A stretch of 64,000 nt of DNA from Pseudooceanicola atlanticus (GTDB lineage Bacteria; Pseudomonadota; Alphaproteobacteria; Rhodobacterales; Rhodobacteraceae), in NCBI RefSeq assembly GCF_000768315.1, contig NZ_AQQX01000003.1, positions 310,001 to 374,000 of the forward strand, in the 5' to 3' direction. Below the pieces are notes generated by a model, which saw only the letters and a program-made list of their open reading frames with translations, did no database searches and was not told the DNA's origin. The position numbers and the translations under genes were made by a program. Of the stretch, positions 24,412 through 35,233 are shown piece after piece (within the stretch, counting starts at the first letter, position 1; every line of letters begins with the position of its first letter).

Positions 24412-24894
24412 TCACAAGATCTCGTGGATATGGTAGCGAGGGCCCTCGGCCAGCCGCTCTCCGATACCCACGCACATTAGGCGGTTCAGCCAGGTCCAAT
24501 CCGGATGCGCCGTCTCGAACCGTGGCAGGATGCGGAAATACAGCCGCTCCGGCGGCACCTCCCGCCCCTCGGCCAGGGCGGCGATATCCTCGTCCGACCC
24601 GTGGCGCATGCCCGCATAGGTCATGTGGATCTGCGCGCCGTCCTCCGTTTCGAGGGTCAGGCGCACATCCAGCTCCAGCACCCCGTCGGCCCGGGTCAGC
24701 GCCCAGTCGCCGCCGAAGGGCAGCACATCGGCATTGATCCGTCCCCGCATGTCGCCGCCGATCACCGGCACGATCTTGCGGTTGCCCTGCGGCGTGTCAC
24801 CCAGTTTCTGCGCCGGTCCCAGCTTGGCCGTCAGAACCGCCAGCGGGCGGGTTCTGGGCACCGTCCAATCTTCCACGTTCACCTCCCGGTCCAT
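24412..24894 (-). CDS. DUF3237-family protein
   Basis: A 160-aa predicted beta-barrel protein of the DUF3237 family (RKIVPVIGGDMRGRINADVLPFGGDWALTRADGVLELDVRLTLETEDGAQIHMTYAG, then YFRILPRFETAHPDWTWLNRLMCVG). Members occur widely in aromatic, terpene and ketone degradation clusters. No reaction is firmly assigned to most. GGAGG precedes the ATG at the proper distance. It is divergent from the SDR gene, with regulon motif copy 4 in the shared promoter. Confidence 0.82.
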   Translation of the reverse strand: MDREVNVEDWTVPRTRPLAVLTAKLGPAQKLGDTPQGNRKIVPVIGGDMRGRINADVLPFGGDWALTRADGVLELDVRLTLETEDGAQIHMTYAGMRHGSDEDIAALAEGREVPPERLYFRILPRFETAHPDWTWLNRLMCVGIGERLAEGPRYHIHEIL

Positions 24895-24943
24895 GATTTC
24901 AACCTCCAGTATAAAGCAAACCGCAAATATATGAAGAACAATA

Positions 24944-24960
24944 TTGCACTACAATTTTGT
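24944..24960 (+). promoter_or_regulatory. Predicted regulon operator, copy 4
   Basis: TTGCACTACAATTTTGT, 39 bp before the SDR start and 50 bp before the divergent DUF3237 gene. It differs from the other copies only by C for T at position 4 among the fixed bases. TAGACT (24966-24971) could be the -10 of the SDR promoter. Confidence 0.6.
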
Positions 24961-24998
24961 CTTGCTAGACTTTCCCCTCACCAGAGGAGGAGACAGCA

Positions 24999-25742
24999 AT
25001 GGCCATCATCATCACCGGCGGAACCAAGGGGATCGGACGCGATGTCGCCCTCGCCTTCAGCGCGCCGGGCAAGACCGTCGTCGTCAACTACCATTCCGAC
25101 AGCGCGGCCGCCCAGGCCACCGCCGCCGAGATCGAAAAAGCCGGGGCCACAGCCATCGTCGTGCAGGCCGATGCGGGCACGCCCGAGGGCTGCGCCGACC
25201 TGGCCCGCGCGGTCAGCGATGCCGGCGAACGCGCCGAAATGCTGGTCCATTGCGCCGTCGATGCCTACGCGACCCCCACGCTCGACGCAGCGCCCGACCG
25301 GTTCACCAAGGCGGTGACTACCAACGGCATCTCGCTCCTTTTCCTGGTGCAGGCCTTCGATGCCCTGCTCGACAGCGGATCGACCGTGTTCTTCTTCTCC
25401 AGTCGCGGCGGCCGGATCGTCGTGCCGAACTACGCCGCCATCGGCGTCGGCAAGGCCGCGACCGAGGCGCTGATCCGCTACATGGCGACCGAACTTGCCC
25501 CGCGCGGCATCCGCGTCAATTCCGTCGCCCCCTCCATCGTCGGGACCGAGGCGGTGCGCACCATCTTCGGTGAGGACACCACCACATCGCTGATGGAGCA
25601 CGCGGCCCGCGACAACCCCTCCGGCCGTGCCGTCGCCCCGGACGATTATTGCGAGCTGATCCGCTTCCTCGCCTCCCCCGCCGCGCAGTTCATCACCGGC
25701 CAGGTGATCTACGTGAACGGCGGCGCCAACCTCGCCGCGTGA
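24999..25742 (+). CDS. SDR-family reductase with Y-x6-K active site (FabL-like)
   Basis: A 247-aa short-chain dehydrogenase with cofactor motif TGGTKGIG at the N terminus and a C-terminal FITGQVIYVNGG strand. Unlike classical SDRs (YxxxK), the active site reads YAAIGVGK, a Y-x6-K spacing. The following ALIRYMATELAPRGIRVNSVAPS matches FabL and other enoyl-reductase-type SDRs. The reaction may thus be enoyl or keto reduction of the pathway intermediate. GAGGAGG ribosome site. Single-gene unit divergent from DUF3237. Confidence 0.88.
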   Translation: MAIIITGGTKGIGRDVALAFSAPGKTVVVNYHSDSAAAQATAAEIEKAGATAIVVQADAGTPEGCADLARAVSDAGERAEMLVHCAVDAYATPTLDAAPDRFTKAVTTNGISLLFLVQAFDALLDSGSTVFFFSSRGGRIVVPNYAAIGVGKAATEALIRYMATELAPRGIRVNSVAPSIVGTEAVRTIFGEDTTTSLMEHAARDNPSGRAVAPDDYCELIRFLASPAAQFITGQVIYVNGGANLAA

Positions 25743-25760
25743 CGCACGGCGGGGCCTCGG

Positions 25761-25821
25761 CCCCGTCGGATCTGGCCCCGTCGGATCTGGCCCTGTCGGG
25801 TCTGGCCGCGTCGGGTCCTGG
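25761..25821 (+). repeat. Four tandem copies of a 15-bp unit
   Basis: Copies 1 and 2 are identical (CCCCGTCGGATCTGG). Copies 3 and 4 have one to three changes each, copy 4 with an extra base. Since the unit is 15 bp it would keep frame if translated, but it lies after the SDR stop codon. A second micro-repeat of ATACCGAC (three copies, 25891-25920) follows. Apart from these repeats and the terminator, I see no gene in the 302 bp between the SDR and icd. Confidence 0.75.
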
Positions 25822-25995
25822 CTCCGGGCGAAAGCGCCGCATCAGATGCCCGTCCGGCGGCCCAAGAGGGCGGTCATCCGCACCGACGCAATACCGACCG
25901 GATACCGACGTGATACCGACGTGCCGTTCGGTGGGGTAACGAACCCGCGCCGGGGTGGTCGGCCTGCGCCCCGCTCCTGTCTTCCGGACACGAAA

Positions 25996-26024
25996 AACCC
26001 CGCCGCGCGGAACGCGGCGGGGCT
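25996..26024 (-). terminator. Terminator of icd
   Basis: A GC-rich stem (CCCCGCCGCG pairing with CGCGGCGGGG around GGAA) lies 21 bases after the icd stop. On the minus strand it is followed by GTTTTTCG, a proper U-tract. Confidence 0.8.
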
Positions 26025-26044
26025 GTTTTCGTCGGGCTGGAAAA

Positions 26045-28249
<2,205 letters not shown>

Positions 28250-28408
28250 GATTTCCAAGCCTTTGTTGAGCCGCCGCACGCTTATCTCACAAGGGCGCAA
28301 ACGTCCACCGCCCTGTCACGGCTGCGACGGTTTATCAGCCGAAACCGCCTCGGGCCCGGCGTCTGCCTGCCTGAAAATGCGCCCCTGATCGGGGCCGGCT
28401 GTGGGACG

Positions 28409-28915
28409 CTACTTGCGCTTTCCGGCCCCGTCGATCTCCCCCACCGTCAAAACGGGTGAGGCGTCGATCTTGTGGGCGTCCATCATCGCGGCGACCCGTT
28501 CCAGTGACGAAACGAGTTGCGCCTGCTCCCAATCGGCAAGCTTGACGAATTCCCGGACATAGCGCTGCTGCAGAGCGTCGGGCGCCTCTTCCAGCGATCC
28601 GCGGCCGGTGACTGTCAGGATGATGTTGGTCTGGCGCCGGTCGGTTTCCGACGGGGTGCGCCGGACATGGCCCCGCGACACGAGCTTGTCGACGACCGAG
28701 GTGACGGTGGCCTGGCTGACACCCATCTGCTGCGCCAGTGCCTTGGGCGTGGCGGTGGTGTCGGGCTTGCTGGCCAGAATCTGAAGCACGCGCAGCTGCG
28801 CGGGCGACAATCCGGCCGCAGAGGCCAGGTCGCGCTCGTACTGCTCTGTTGCGCGCAGGATGCGGCGCAGGGCAATAAGGCTTTCGTCAACGCGGTCTGG
28901 TTCGATTTCGCTCAT
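28409..28915 (-). CDS. ectR: MarR-family regulator of ectoine genes (EctR-like)
   Basis: A 168-aa MarR protein with a winged helix at about residues 45-110 (AQLRVLQILASKPDTTATPKALAQQMGVSQATVTSVVDKLVSRGHVRRTPSETDRRQTNIILTVTG). It is divergent from ectABC-ask. In methylotrophs and several marine bacteria an EctR MarR protein at this place represses the ect promoter. The ATG at 28915 (MSEIEPD) is used because the only longer start is a TTG without a ribosome site. The assignment as EctR rests on position and family. Confidence 0.85.
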   Translation of the reverse strand: MSEIEPDRVDESLIALRRILRATEQYERDLASAAGLSPAQLRVLQILASKPDTTATPKALAQQMGVSQATVTSVVDKLVSRGHVRRTPSETDRRQTNIILTVTGRGSLEEAPDALQQRYVREFVKLADWEQAQLVSSLERVAAMMDAHKIDASPVLTVGEIDGAGKRK

Positions 28916-29179
28916 GGCAGAAATTATCTCATTCCCGTCTGATCGGTTCAACTCCCAAAGTACTTCCTTTAGGGTCGCGAAGCATAAAGCGGTGCGACAA
29001 CACTACTACTTTACCTTTCGAACCTTTTAAATGGCCACCAATCCCCTAAAAACAAGGGGTTTAGCCGCCATACCCACGATTTTCTGCCGGAAAGGCCCAA
29101 AATTTTACTTCAAAGGTTGAAACTTTTCCGCACCCCAACTAGTTTGTCACTCGAAGGAAATAACAAGGGTCAGATTGAA
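28916..29179 (+). promoter_or_regulatory. ect promoter and control region
   Basis: 264 bp, clearly more AT-rich than its surroundings. It holds a short hairpin CCCCT-N7-AGGGG (29043-29059) overlapped by CTAAA/TTTAG, and two inverted copies of a near-identical word: TTTCGAACCTTT (29016-29027) and AAAGGTTGAAA (29112-29122). These are candidate sites for the MarR regulator. No clear -35/-10 pair can be assigned. Confidence 0.5.
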
Positions 29180-29716
29180 ATGCCGAAAGATCTAGAGCAG
29201 ACACGAACTCGCAAGCCCCTCCTGCGCAAACCAGAAGCGACGGATGGGGCCGAAATCTGGGAGCTCATCCGCGACTGCAAGCCGCTGGACGAGAACTCCA
29301 TGTACTGCAATCTCATCCAGGCGGATCACTTCCGCGACACCTGCGTGGTGGCTGAACTGGATGGTGAAATCGTCGGCTGGATTTCTGGCCACATGATCCC
29401 CAACGAAGATGCGTTCTTCGTCTGGCAGGTCGCCGTCAGCCCCAAGGCACGTGGGCTGGGCCTGGGCCGCAAGATGCTGGTCCACCTGCTGGAGCGCGAC
29501 GCCTGCGACGGCGCCGAGGCGTTGAAGACGACCATCACCGAGGACAACGATGCCTCCTGGGGTCTCTTCCGCAGCTTTGCCAAGCACATTGGCGGCGAGC
29601 TCACGGACGAGCCGCACTTCCACGAGGAAGATCATTTCGGTGGCGCACACGACACCGAGCACATGGTGACCATCACGCTGCCCGCGGTCGACGAAGACCT
29701 GCGCAAGGCCGCCTGA
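29180..29716 (+). CDS. ectA: L-2,4-diaminobutyric acid acetyltransferase EctA
   Basis: A 178-aa GNAT enzyme that acetylates L-2,4-diaminobutyrate, the second step of ectoine synthesis. The EctA signature DCKPLDENSMYCNLIQADHFRDTCVVAE and the acetyl-CoA loop SPKARGLGLGRKM are present, as is the SFAKHIGGELTDEPHFHEEDHFGG C-terminal region. The ATG at 29180 is used; a TTG further upstream would add 21 unlikely residues. First gene of the operon; ectB follows after 93 bp. Confidence 0.96.
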   Translation: MPKDLEQTRTRKPLLRKPEATDGAEIWELIRDCKPLDENSMYCNLIQADHFRDTCVVAELDGEIVGWISGHMIPNEDAFFVWQVAVSPKARGLGLGRKMLVHLLERDACDGAEALKTTITEDNDASWGLFRSFAKHIGGELTDEPHFHEEDHFGGAHDTEHMVTITLPAVDEDLRKAA

Positions 29717-29809
29717 TCGCGCGCACCACAACGCCCCCTAATTCACCAATTGGCTCCTGCAGCGGAACTTTCCGCTGCCGGTAGGCTTTGTCCCGAAAGG
29801 ACTTATGAA

Positions 29810-31102
29810 ATGCCTAAAGACATGACCAACGATTTTGACATTTATGAACGCCGCGAGAGCGCCGCACGCTCCTACTGCCGTTCGTTCCCCACCACCTTCG
29901 TGAAAGCCCAAGGGTCGGAAATGACCGACGCCGACGGAAACACGTATATCGACTTCCTGGCCGGCTGTTCGTCGCTGAACTACGGCCATAACGACCCGGA
30001 CATGAAATCGGCGCTGATCGACCACATCACCGCCGACGGGATCGCCCATGGTCTGGACATGCACACCGACGCCAAGGCGGCATTCCTGACGGCGTACGAG
30101 GAGAAAATCCTCAAGCCGCGGGGCATGGACTACAAGATCATGATGACCGGCCCGACTGGCACCAACGCCGTCGAAGCCGCGATGAAGCTGGCCCGCAAGG
30201 TCACCGGCCGTCGCAACATCATCTCGTTCACCAACGGCTTCCATGGGATGACCATGGGCTCGCTGTCGCTGACCGGTAACATCGGCAAGCGCAACGGCGC
30301 TGGCGGTGGCCACCTGGGCGACGTGACCCACCTGCCCTACGAACATTCGATGGGCGAAGGCGTGGACACGCTGCAATTCATCGAAGCGATGCTGAACAAC
30401 TCCTCCTCCGGTGTTGATGCCCCGGCGGCCTTCATCTTCGAACCCGTTCAGGGCGAAGGCGGGCTGAACGCGGCCTCCGACGAATGGATGCAGGGCGTTG
30501 CGAAGCTGGCCAAGGAACATGGCGCGCTGCTGATCGTGGACGACATCCAGTCGGGCTGCGGCCGGACCGGCACCTACTTCGCCTTCGAGAAGGCAGGGAT
30601 CGAGCCGGACATGATCACCCAAGCGAAATCGCTGTCGGGCTTCGGCCTGCCCTTCGCCGCGCTGCTGATCAAGCCGGAGCACGACATCTGGAAGCCGGCC
30701 GAACACAATGGCACCTTCCGGGGCAACACCCATGCCTTCGTCACTGGCCGCGTCGCGATTGAAAAATTCTGGTCCGACAATGCATTCCAGGACGAACTTG
30801 CAGCGAAATCGACGGTGCTGACCACGGCTCTGCAGGAAATCGCGGACCTGATCCCGGGTGCCCGCCTGAAGGGGCGCGGCCTGATGCAGGGTGTCGATGT
30901 CGGCTCTGGCGAGCTGGCCTCCAAGATCTGCGCCCGCGCCTTCGAAAAGGGCCTGATCATCGAAACCTCCGGTGCCGATGACGAGGTCGTCAAGGTGCTG
31001 GCAGCGCTCACCATCAAGGATGAGACGTTCCGCAAGGGCCTCGGGCTGCTGCTCGACGCCACGCGCGACGTCCTCGAAACCAACAAGATTGCCGCGGAGT
31101 AA
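29810..31102 (+). CDS. ectB: Diaminobutyrate-2-oxoglutarate transaminase EctB
   Basis: A 430-aa class III aminotransferase making L-2,4-diaminobutyrate from aspartate semialdehyde and glutamate, the first step of ectoine synthesis. Motifs: [51 protein letters not shown] and the PLP-lysine region [13 protein letters not shown]. Full length. ATG at 29810 is preceded by AAGGAC. It is separated by 5 bp from ectC. Confidence 0.97.
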   Translation: MPKDMTNDFDIYERRESAARSYCRSFPTTFVKAQGSEMTDADGNTYIDFLAGCSSLNYGHNDPDMKSALIDHITADGIAHGLDMHTDAKAAFLTAYEEKILKPRGMDYKIMMTGPTGTNAVEAAMKLARKVTGRRNIISFTNGFHGMTMGSLSLTGNIGKRNGAGGGHLGDVTHLPYEHSMGEGVDTLQFIEAMLNNSSSGVDAPAAFIFEPVQGEGGLNAASDEWMQGVAKLAKEHGALLIVDDIQSGCGRTGTYFAFEKAGIEPDMITQAKSLSGFGLPFAALLIKPEHDIWKPAEHNGTFRGNTHAFVTGRVAIEKFWSDNAFQDELAAKSTVLTTALQEIADLIPGARLKGRGLMQGVDVGSGELASKICARAFEKGLIIETSGADDEVVKVLAALTIKDETFRKGLGLLLDATRDVLETNKIAAE

Positions 31103-31107
31103 ACCCA

Positions 31108-31506
31108 ATGATCGTTCGTGACTTCAACAAGATCGTCAAAGAGGAAAAAGACCGCGTCGTTTCGGACGCCAACTGGACATCCGTGCGGATGCTGCTGGCC
31201 GACGACAAGATGGGCTTTTCCTTCCACATCACCTTCCTCGAGGCCGGTTCGGAACACACGTTCCACTACAAGAACCACTTCGAAAGCGTCTACTGCATGC
31301 AGGGCAAGGGTCGGATCACCGACCTGGCCACCGGCGAGACGCACGAGATCACGCCCGGCGTGATGTACGCTCTCGACAAGCATGACAAGCACACGCTGGT
31401 GGCGGACGAGGAACTCGTCATGGCCTGCTGCTTCAACCCGCCCGTCACGGGCACCGAAGTGCACCAGGAAGACGGCTCCTACGCCCCGGCCGAGGAAAAC
31501 GCCTGA
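31108..31506 (+). CDS. ectC: L-ectoine synthase EctC
   Basis: A 132-aa cupin that cyclises N-gamma-acetyl-diaminobutyrate to ectoine. It has the N-terminal [18 protein letters not shown], the cupin segment [25 protein letters not shown] with iron-binding residues, and [14 protein letters not shown]. Normal family length. Ask follows after 8 bp. No ectD (hydroxylase) is present in the window, so the product is ectoine unless ectD lies elsewhere. Confidence 0.97.
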   Translation: MIVRDFNKIVKEEKDRVVSDANWTSVRMLLADDKMGFSFHITFLEAGSEHTFHYKNHFESVYCMQGKGRITDLATGETHEITPGVMYALDKHDKHTLVADEELVMACCFNPPVTGTEVHQEDGSYAPAEENA

Positions 31507-31514
31507 GGCCAAGC

Positions 31515-32939
31515 ATGACCCATACTGTTGAAAAAATCGGCGGGACCTCGATGTCCCGCGTCGACACCCTTCGCGACACGCTGTTCATCGGCGATCGCGA
31601 AGGAGACGACCTATACGGCCGCATCTTCGTGGTTTCAGCCTTTGGTGGCATCACCAACCTGTTGCTGGAACACAAGAAATCCGGTGAGGCCGGTGTCTAC
31701 GCCCAGTTCGCGCATTCCGATACCGGACGCGGCTGGCACGAGGCGCTGGACCGCGTCGGCGAAGAAATGGTCAAGGCGCATGAAGCGATCCTCGAACATC
31801 CTGCCGACATCGAACGCGCCACGGATTTCGTCCGCGGCCGGATCGAGGATGCCCGCAACGCGCTGATCGACCTGCAGCGGCTCTGCACCTACGGCCACTT
31901 CCGCCTGGAAGAGCACATGTTGCAGGTGCGCGAATTGCTGTCGGGTCTGGGTGAGGCGCATTCCGCCTTCGCCACGGTTCTTATGCTGCAACGGGCTGGC
32001 GTCAATGCCCGCCTCGTGGACCTGTCGGGCTGGCGCGACGAAGGCGGCCTGACGCTCGAGGAACGCATCAATTCCGCGATGGACAAGGTCGACCCGATGA
32101 CCGAAATGCCCATCGTCACGGGCTATGCCCAATGCGTCGAAGGCCTGATGCGCGAATTCGACCGTGGTTATTCCGAGGTGACGTTTTCCAAGCTGGCCGC
32201 CCTCACCGGCGCCAAGGAAGCGATCATCCACAAGGAATTCCACCTCAGCTCCGCCGACCCGAACCTGGTCGGTCAGGATGCCGTGCGCAAACTGGGCCGG
32301 ACCAATTATGACGTGGCCGACCAGTTGTCGAACATGGGGATGGAGGCGATCCACCCGAAAGCCGCCAAGACCCTGCGCCAGGCAGAGGTGCCGCTGCGCG
32401 TGACCAACGCGTTCGAGCCGGAGGACCCGGGCACGCTGATCGACGATCAGCCGACCGATACGCCGGAGGTGGAAATCGTGACCGGCCTCGACATCATCGC
32501 CTTCGAAGTGTTCGAACAGGACATGGTGGGCGTGAAGGGTTACGACGCCGCGATCCTCGAGGTGCTCAAACGCCACGACGTGCGCATCGTGTCCAAGGTG
32601 TCGAACGCCAACACGATCACCCACTACCTCGACTCCTCGCTCAAGATCATGAAGCGCGTCGAGAAAGACATCGCAGCCCTCTACCCGTCGGCCGAGATTT
32701 CCTCGCGAACATTGTCCCTGGCCTCGGTGATCGGGCGCGACCTGAGCGGCCTCAGCGTGCTGACGCGTGGCCTGCAGGCCATCGCCGCCGCGGGGATGGA
32801 AGCCATCGGCGCCACCCAAGGCCCGCGCAATGTCGACGTCCAGTTCGTGATGGAACGCGACGACCTCAAGAAAGCGATCAAGGCGCTCCACGAGGTGTTC
32901 GTGGAAAAGCCCAAGCATGAGTTGAAGCAGGTCGCCTGA
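31515..32939 (+). CDS. ask: Ectoine-operon aspartate kinase (Ask_Ect)
   Basis: A 474-aa aspartokinase that supplies aspartyl phosphate for ectoine synthesis. The start HTVEKIGGTSMSRVDTLRDTLF is the hallmark of the specialised Ask_Ect group, which is tied to ect operons and usually insensitive to lysine/threonine feedback. A C-terminal ACT region follows (VSKVSNANTITHYLDSSL, SLASVIGRDLSGLSVL). Last gene of the ect operon; a strong terminator lies 22 bp downstream. Confidence 0.94.
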   Translation: MTHTVEKIGGTSMSRVDTLRDTLFIGDREGDDLYGRIFVVSAFGGITNLLLEHKKSGEAGVYAQFAHSDTGRGWHEALDRVGEEMVKAHEAILEHPADIERATDFVRGRIEDARNALIDLQRLCTYGHFRLEEHMLQVRELLSGLGEAHSAFATVLMLQRAGVNARLVDLSGWRDEGGLTLEERINSAMDKVDPMTEMPIVTGYAQCVEGLMREFDRGYSEVTFSKLAALTGAKEAIIHKEFHLSSADPNLVGQDAVRKLGRTNYDVADQLSNMGMEAIHPKAAKTLRQAEVPLRVTNAFEPEDPGTLIDDQPTDTPEVEIVTGLDIIAFEVFEQDMVGVKGYDAAILEVLKRHDVRIVSKVSNANTITHYLDSSLKIMKRVEKDIAALYPSAEISSRTLSLASVIGRDLSGLSVLTRGLQAIAAAGMEAIGATQGPRNVDVQFVMERDDLKKAIKALHEVFVEKPKHELKQVA

Positions 32940-32961
32940 CCCCGATCTGCTTCGACCATCA

Positions 32962-32996
32962 GAAGGCGCACCGGCCTACCGGTGCGCCTTCTTTTT
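32962..32996 (+). terminator. Rho-independent terminator of the ect operon
   Basis: A perfect 13-bp stem (GAAGGCGCACCGG with CCGGTGCGCCTTC), loop CCTA, followed by five T. Confidence 0.92.
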
Positions 32997-33005
32997 ATGT
33001 CGGAA

Positions 33006-33077
33006 AGGGGCTGCTCTGCCCCTGTCGCCGAGGCTCTGCCTCGGCGCCTACCCCGGAGTATTTCCGGCAAGATGAAG
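33006..33077 (-). repeat. Dispersed structured intergenic repeat, long copy A
   Basis: On the minus strand it begins CTTCATCTTGCCGGAAATAC and continues through CTCCGGGGTAG into two hairpins (GCCGAGGC-AGA-GCCTCGGC and a GGGGC/GCCCC stem). It matches the copy at 36974 for about 85 nt, with compensating changes in the first hairpin. The 337-bp gap between ask and rluE holds this, the copy at 33128 and the ect terminator; no gene is seen there. Confidence 0.75.
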
Positions 33078-33127
33078 CAGGGGATCTGCGCCCTGATTCA
33101 CCTGGACCTCTATTCATCTGGCCCCCC

Positions 33128-33207
33128 TTTCATCTGGCCAACAAGTATCCCGGGAGGTTTGGAGGGCAGAGCCCTCCATGGCCCTTGCGGCCCGAGCAAG
33201 ATGAAAT
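33128..33207 (+). repeat. Degenerate repeat copy with inverted ends (MITE-like)
   Basis: Starts TTTCATCTGGCC-AACAAGTATCC, contains a perfect hairpin GGAGGGC-AGA-GCCCTCC (33161-33177) and ends GCAAGATGAAA, the inverse of its start. About 80 bp long and lacking any coding capacity. Confidence 0.55.
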
Positions 33208-33277
33208 CGAATGCGCCGCAGGCGCGCCTGTTGGCGAAAGGCTGGTCGCGGGCGCGGCAGCGGACTAGAAGCATGCC

Positions 33278-33826
33278 ATGGCGCGCACGATCCTCTTTAA
33301 CAAACCTTTCGACGTCCTGTCGCAATTCACCGACCGCGGGACGGAGGGCTCCCCCCGCCCGACCCTGTCGAATTTCATTGACCTGCCTGGCGTCTACCCG
33401 GCGGGGCGGCTGGATCGCGACAGCGAGGGGCTGATGATCCTGACGGATGACGGACGACTGCAATCCCGGATTTCCCACCCGAAATACAAGGCGCCCAAGA
33501 CATACCTTGCCCAGGTCGAGGGCGAAATCTCGGACGACGCGCTCAGGGCACTGGCCGCAGGCGTCACGCTCAAGGATGGCCCGACCCGCCCGGCACAGGC
33601 GCGCCGCGTGGCGGAACCCGATTGGCTCTGGCCCCGCACGCCGCCGATCCGGGAGCGCAAATCCGTGCCCGATTGCTGGGTCGAGCTGACGATCACCGAA
33701 GGCCGCAATCGGCAGGTGCGCCGCATGACGGCCCATGTCGGCCACCCGACCCTGCGCCTGATCCGCACCCGCATCGGTGACTGGCAACTGGGCGCACTCG
33801 CCCCTGGCCAGTGGCGCGACGCTTGA
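33278..33826 (+). CDS. rluE: 23S rRNA pseudouridine synthase, RluE type
   Basis: A 182-aa RsuA/RluB/E/F-family pseudouridine synthase without an N-terminal S4 domain, which fits RluE (pseudouridine 2457 of 23S rRNA). The catalytic aspartate is in [30 protein letters not shown] and the C-terminal [25 protein letters not shown] are typical. A single gene between a repeat patch and the envelope genes. Confidence 0.92.
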   Translation: MARTILFNKPFDVLSQFTDRGTEGSPRPTLSNFIDLPGVYPAGRLDRDSEGLMILTDDGRLQSRISHPKYKAPKTYLAQVEGEISDDALRALAAGVTLKDGPTRPAQARRVAEPDWLWPRTPPIRERKSVPDCWVELTITEGRNRQVRRMTAHVGHPTLRLIRTRIGDWQLGALAPGQWRDA

Positions 33827-33905
33827 GTGCCGGCCTGCTTCCACGCCAGCTCCATTGCCGCCCGCGCCGCCGCCCGCTAGCGTGGCGCAAAACCGCGAGG
33901 AGCAG

Positions 33906-34196
33906 ATGGATCAATTGACAGAGCTGTTTCAGATCGAGTGGCGGCAGGAAATCATCGGCCTTTTCGGTGGCGCGCTCTTCTTCGGCTCTTGGCTGTTGCA
34001 GGCCTGGGAGAGCCGGAAGGCAGGGCGCTCGATCGTGTCGCCGCGCTTCTTCATGCTGCGCGCCCTGGCCTCGGCCCTGCTGGCGCTGGAGGGCGCGCGG
34101 TCCGGGTCGTTCTCGATCTTCGCGGTGATGTCGGCGACGCTGCTCCTGATGCTCTACAACCTCAGGCTCAGCCTGCGGGCAAAGCCCGACGCTTAA
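33906..34196 (+). CDS. Small LAB_N-domain membrane protein (lipid A biosynthesis N-terminal domain)
   Basis: A 96-aa protein with three predicted membrane segments (EIIGLFGGALFFGSWLLQAW, MLRALASALLALEGA, FSIFAVMSATLLLMLYNLRL). The pattern matches the LAB_N domain, which occurs fused to lipid-A-disaccharide synthase or as stand-alone partner of GT2/GT39 glycosyltransferases. GAGGAG lies just before the ATG at 33906. It converges on the GT2 gene with a 4-bp overlap of the two stop regions (34193-34196). It probably helps a polyprenyl-phosphate sugar system modify LPS. Confidence 0.82.
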   Translation: MDQLTELFQIEWRQEIIGLFGGALFFGSWLLQAWESRKAGRSIVSPRFFMLRALASALLALEGARSGSFSIFAVMSATLLLMLYNLRLSLRAKPDA

Positions 34197-35233
34197 CCCA
34201 ACCGACCGCGCACCTCGCCCGGATCCTGCATCAGGGGTTCGCCGCCGATCGTCTGGTCGATCACGTATTTGTCGCGCTCGCGCAGGCCTGCCGCCTGCAG
34301 CAATTCCGCCACCAGCCCGACGCCCAGCACCTGCGTGCCGGTGATCACGAACAGGATCCCGATCAGCAGCAGGGGGCGATTGCCGATCGGCCCCATATCC
34401 AGCACCCAGAGCGCCGACAGGTAGGAAATGAAGGCCAGCCCGATCAGCATCAGCGGCAGGCCCAGCATGGCAAAGAAATGCAGCGGACGGGACTGGTAGC
34501 GCGTCACCAGCTTGACCGTGGCGATGTCCAGCAGGCCCTTGATCATGCGCCGCGGCCCGTATTTCGACACGCCGTGCTGGCGCGGATGATGTTCCACGGC
34601 GATCTCGGCCACCCGGTAGCCGGCCGCATGCAACAGCGCCGGGGTGAACCGATGCAATTCGCCATAGAGGTTCAGGTGCCGCGCCGCGCGCCGCGTATAG
34701 GCCTTGAAGCCGCAATTGATGTCATGCAGGTCGACGTCGAACATCCGGGCGGTCATCCGGTTGAACACCTTCGACGGCAGCGTCTTGCCCAGCGGGTCGT
34801 GTCGCATCTGTTTCCAGCCCGACACCACGTCATAGCCTTCTTCCAGCCGTGCCAGGAAGCGCGGGATTTCCTTGGGGTCGTCCTGCAGGTCGGCATCCAT
34901 GGTCACGATCACGTCGCCCCGGGCTTCGGCCATGCCGGCCGACAGTGCCGCCGCCTTGCCGAAATTCCGGGTGAACCGGATCAGCCGCACGGCCGGGTCG
35001 GCCTCGGCCAGGGCCTCTACCACCAGGTCGCCGCCATCGTCGGAACCGTCATCGACGAAGATCACCTCGTGCCGGGGCGCCAGCGCGCCCATGGCCACGG
35101 TGATCCGCGCATGCATTTCCTCCAGCGTTTCCGCTTCGTTCAGGAAGGGCACGACGATGGACACCGTCTTGACCGGTCCGCGGCGTTCTGCGCGCGCGCG
35201 CAACGCCCTGTCCAGATCCGACGAAATGTTCAT
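34193..35233 (-). CDS. Family 2 polyprenyl-phosphate glycosyltransferase (ArnC/DPM1-like)
   Basis: A 346-aa membrane-anchored GT2 enzyme. N-terminal GT-A domain: VSIVVPFLNEAETLEEM, FVDDGSDDGG, the metal-binding TMDADLQDDPKEIPRFL and SGWKQMRHDPLGKTLPSKVFN. Two C-terminal membrane segments (LPLMLIGLAFISYLSALWVL and LLIGILFVITGTQVLGVG) are as in ArnC and GtrB. These enzymes load a sugar from a nucleotide onto undecaprenyl phosphate. The ATG at 35233 is preceded by AGGGGA. It is divergent from the GT39-like gene, its likely partner. Confidence 0.92.
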   Translation of the reverse strand: MNISSDLDRALRARAERRGPVKTVSIVVPFLNEAETLEEMHARITVAMGALAPRHEVIFVDDGSDDGGDLVVEALAEADPAVRLIRFTRNFGKAAALSAGMAEARGDVIVTMDADLQDDPKEIPRFLARLEEGYDVVSGWKQMRHDPLGKTLPSKVFNRMTARMFDVDLHDINCGFKAYTRRAARHLNLYGELHRFTPALLHAAGYRVAEIAVEHHPRQHGVSKYGPRRMIKGLLDIATVKLVTRYQSRPLHFFAMLGLPLMLIGLAFISYLSALWVLDMGPIGNRPLLLIGILFVITGTQVLGVGLVAELLQAAGLRERDKYVIDQTIGGEPLMQDPGEVRGRLG

